Assembly (NCBI GenBank): GCA_013372965.1
Contig: JABXIR010000221.1
Coordinates: forward strand, 1-5,379
DNA: 5,379 nucleotides
Direction: 5' to 3'
Origin: Gammaproteobacteria bacterium
GTDB taxonomy: Bacteria; Pseudomonadota; Gammaproteobacteria; Pseudomonadales; DSM-25080
In this document: piece by piece, positions 5,230 to 5,379 of the stretch
Layout of the letters: every line of letters begins with the position of its first letter
Numbering within the stretch: the stretch's first letter is position 1
Position numbers and translations under genes: made by a program
Notes under the pieces: generated by a model
Told to the model about the DNA's origin: nothing
What the model saw: the letters and a program-made list of their open reading frames with translations, nothing else
Database searches by the model: none

Positions 5230-5379
5230 TTATTTTCTCGAAGCCAACATATACAAGAATTGTAGCGCAATCGTGGCGCCGGCCAGCTGTGTAATGTCGG
5301 CATGGTCATATGCAGGCGATACCTCAACGACGTCGAAGCCCACAATGTCGAGATCCGCGAGCCCTTGTAGTATTCGCAA
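5230..5379 (-). CDS. C-terminal fragment of an agmatinase/ureohydrolase-family enzyme
   Basis: The - strand frame is open from the window edge for 49 codons and stops with TAA (complement of 5230-5232). The peptide contains the conserved C-terminal block of the arginase/agmatinase superfamily: DIVGFDVVEVSPAYDHADIT, followed by the helix QLAGATIALQFLYML. The FDVVEVSPxYD element with its invariant Glu is typical of agmatinases, guanidinobutyrases and guanidinopropionases, binuclear Mn enzymes that release urea from a guanidino group. The metal-binding SxDxDxxDP motif would lie outside the window, so substrate class cannot be decided here. With the SpuC-like aminotransferase nearby, agmatine to putrescine plus urea is the simplest reading. 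The gene converges on the receptor, 236 bp away, and its promoter is outside the window. Confidence 0.88.
   Translation of the reverse strand: MRILQGLADLDIVGFDVVEVSPAYDHADITQLAGATIALQFLYMLASRK

Overview
The window looks like a chromosomal segment of a Gram-negative bacterium, most likely a marine-type gammaproteobacterium. The evidence is a full-length TonB-dependent outer-membrane receptor with a Sec signal peptide and TonB-box region, sigma70-like promoters, moderate GC by eye, and Pseudomonas-like polyamine-catabolism genes. The taxon is an inference, because no rRNA or marker gene is present. No mobile element, CRISPR array, tRNA or rRNA was seen.

Layout, left to right: (1) the last 49 codons of a probable membrane protein on the + strand (2-151). 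(2) A bidirectional terminator whose arms belong to a three-copy repeat. (3) A complete class III PLP-dependent aminotransferase on the - strand (181-1557), closest in my memory to putrescine:pyruvate transaminases of the SpuC type. (4) A short gap holding a perfect 14-bp palindrome with core TGTGATCACA. (5) A GntR-family regulator of the FCD subfamily on the - strand, best started at 2334. (6) A divergent control region (2335-2683) with a near-consensus + strand promoter, a second copy of TGTGATCACA just downstream of its predicted start site, and a long leader. (7) A complete 769-residue TonB-dependent receptor on the + strand (2684-4993). (8) A strong bidirectional terminator. (9) About 190 bp of convergent intergenic DNA. 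(10) The C-terminal 49 residues of an agmatinase/ureohydrolase-family enzyme on the - strand (5230-5379), too short to stand out in an ordinary ORF scan.

Taken together, the locus reads as an uptake and catabolism module for a guanidino compound or polyamine. The receptor would bring the substrate across the outer membrane. The ureohydrolase would remove urea, for example agmatine to putrescine, or guanidino acids to amino acids. The aminotransferase would move the primary amine onto pyruvate. The GntR regulator probably controls the set through TGTGATCACA, which occurs once upstream of the aminotransferase and once between the receptor promoter and its start codon. The individual families are well known. 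The less described idea is a dedicated, very acidic TonB-dependent receptor wired by a shared operator to polyamine/guanidino catabolism. The substrate is inferred from neighbours only.
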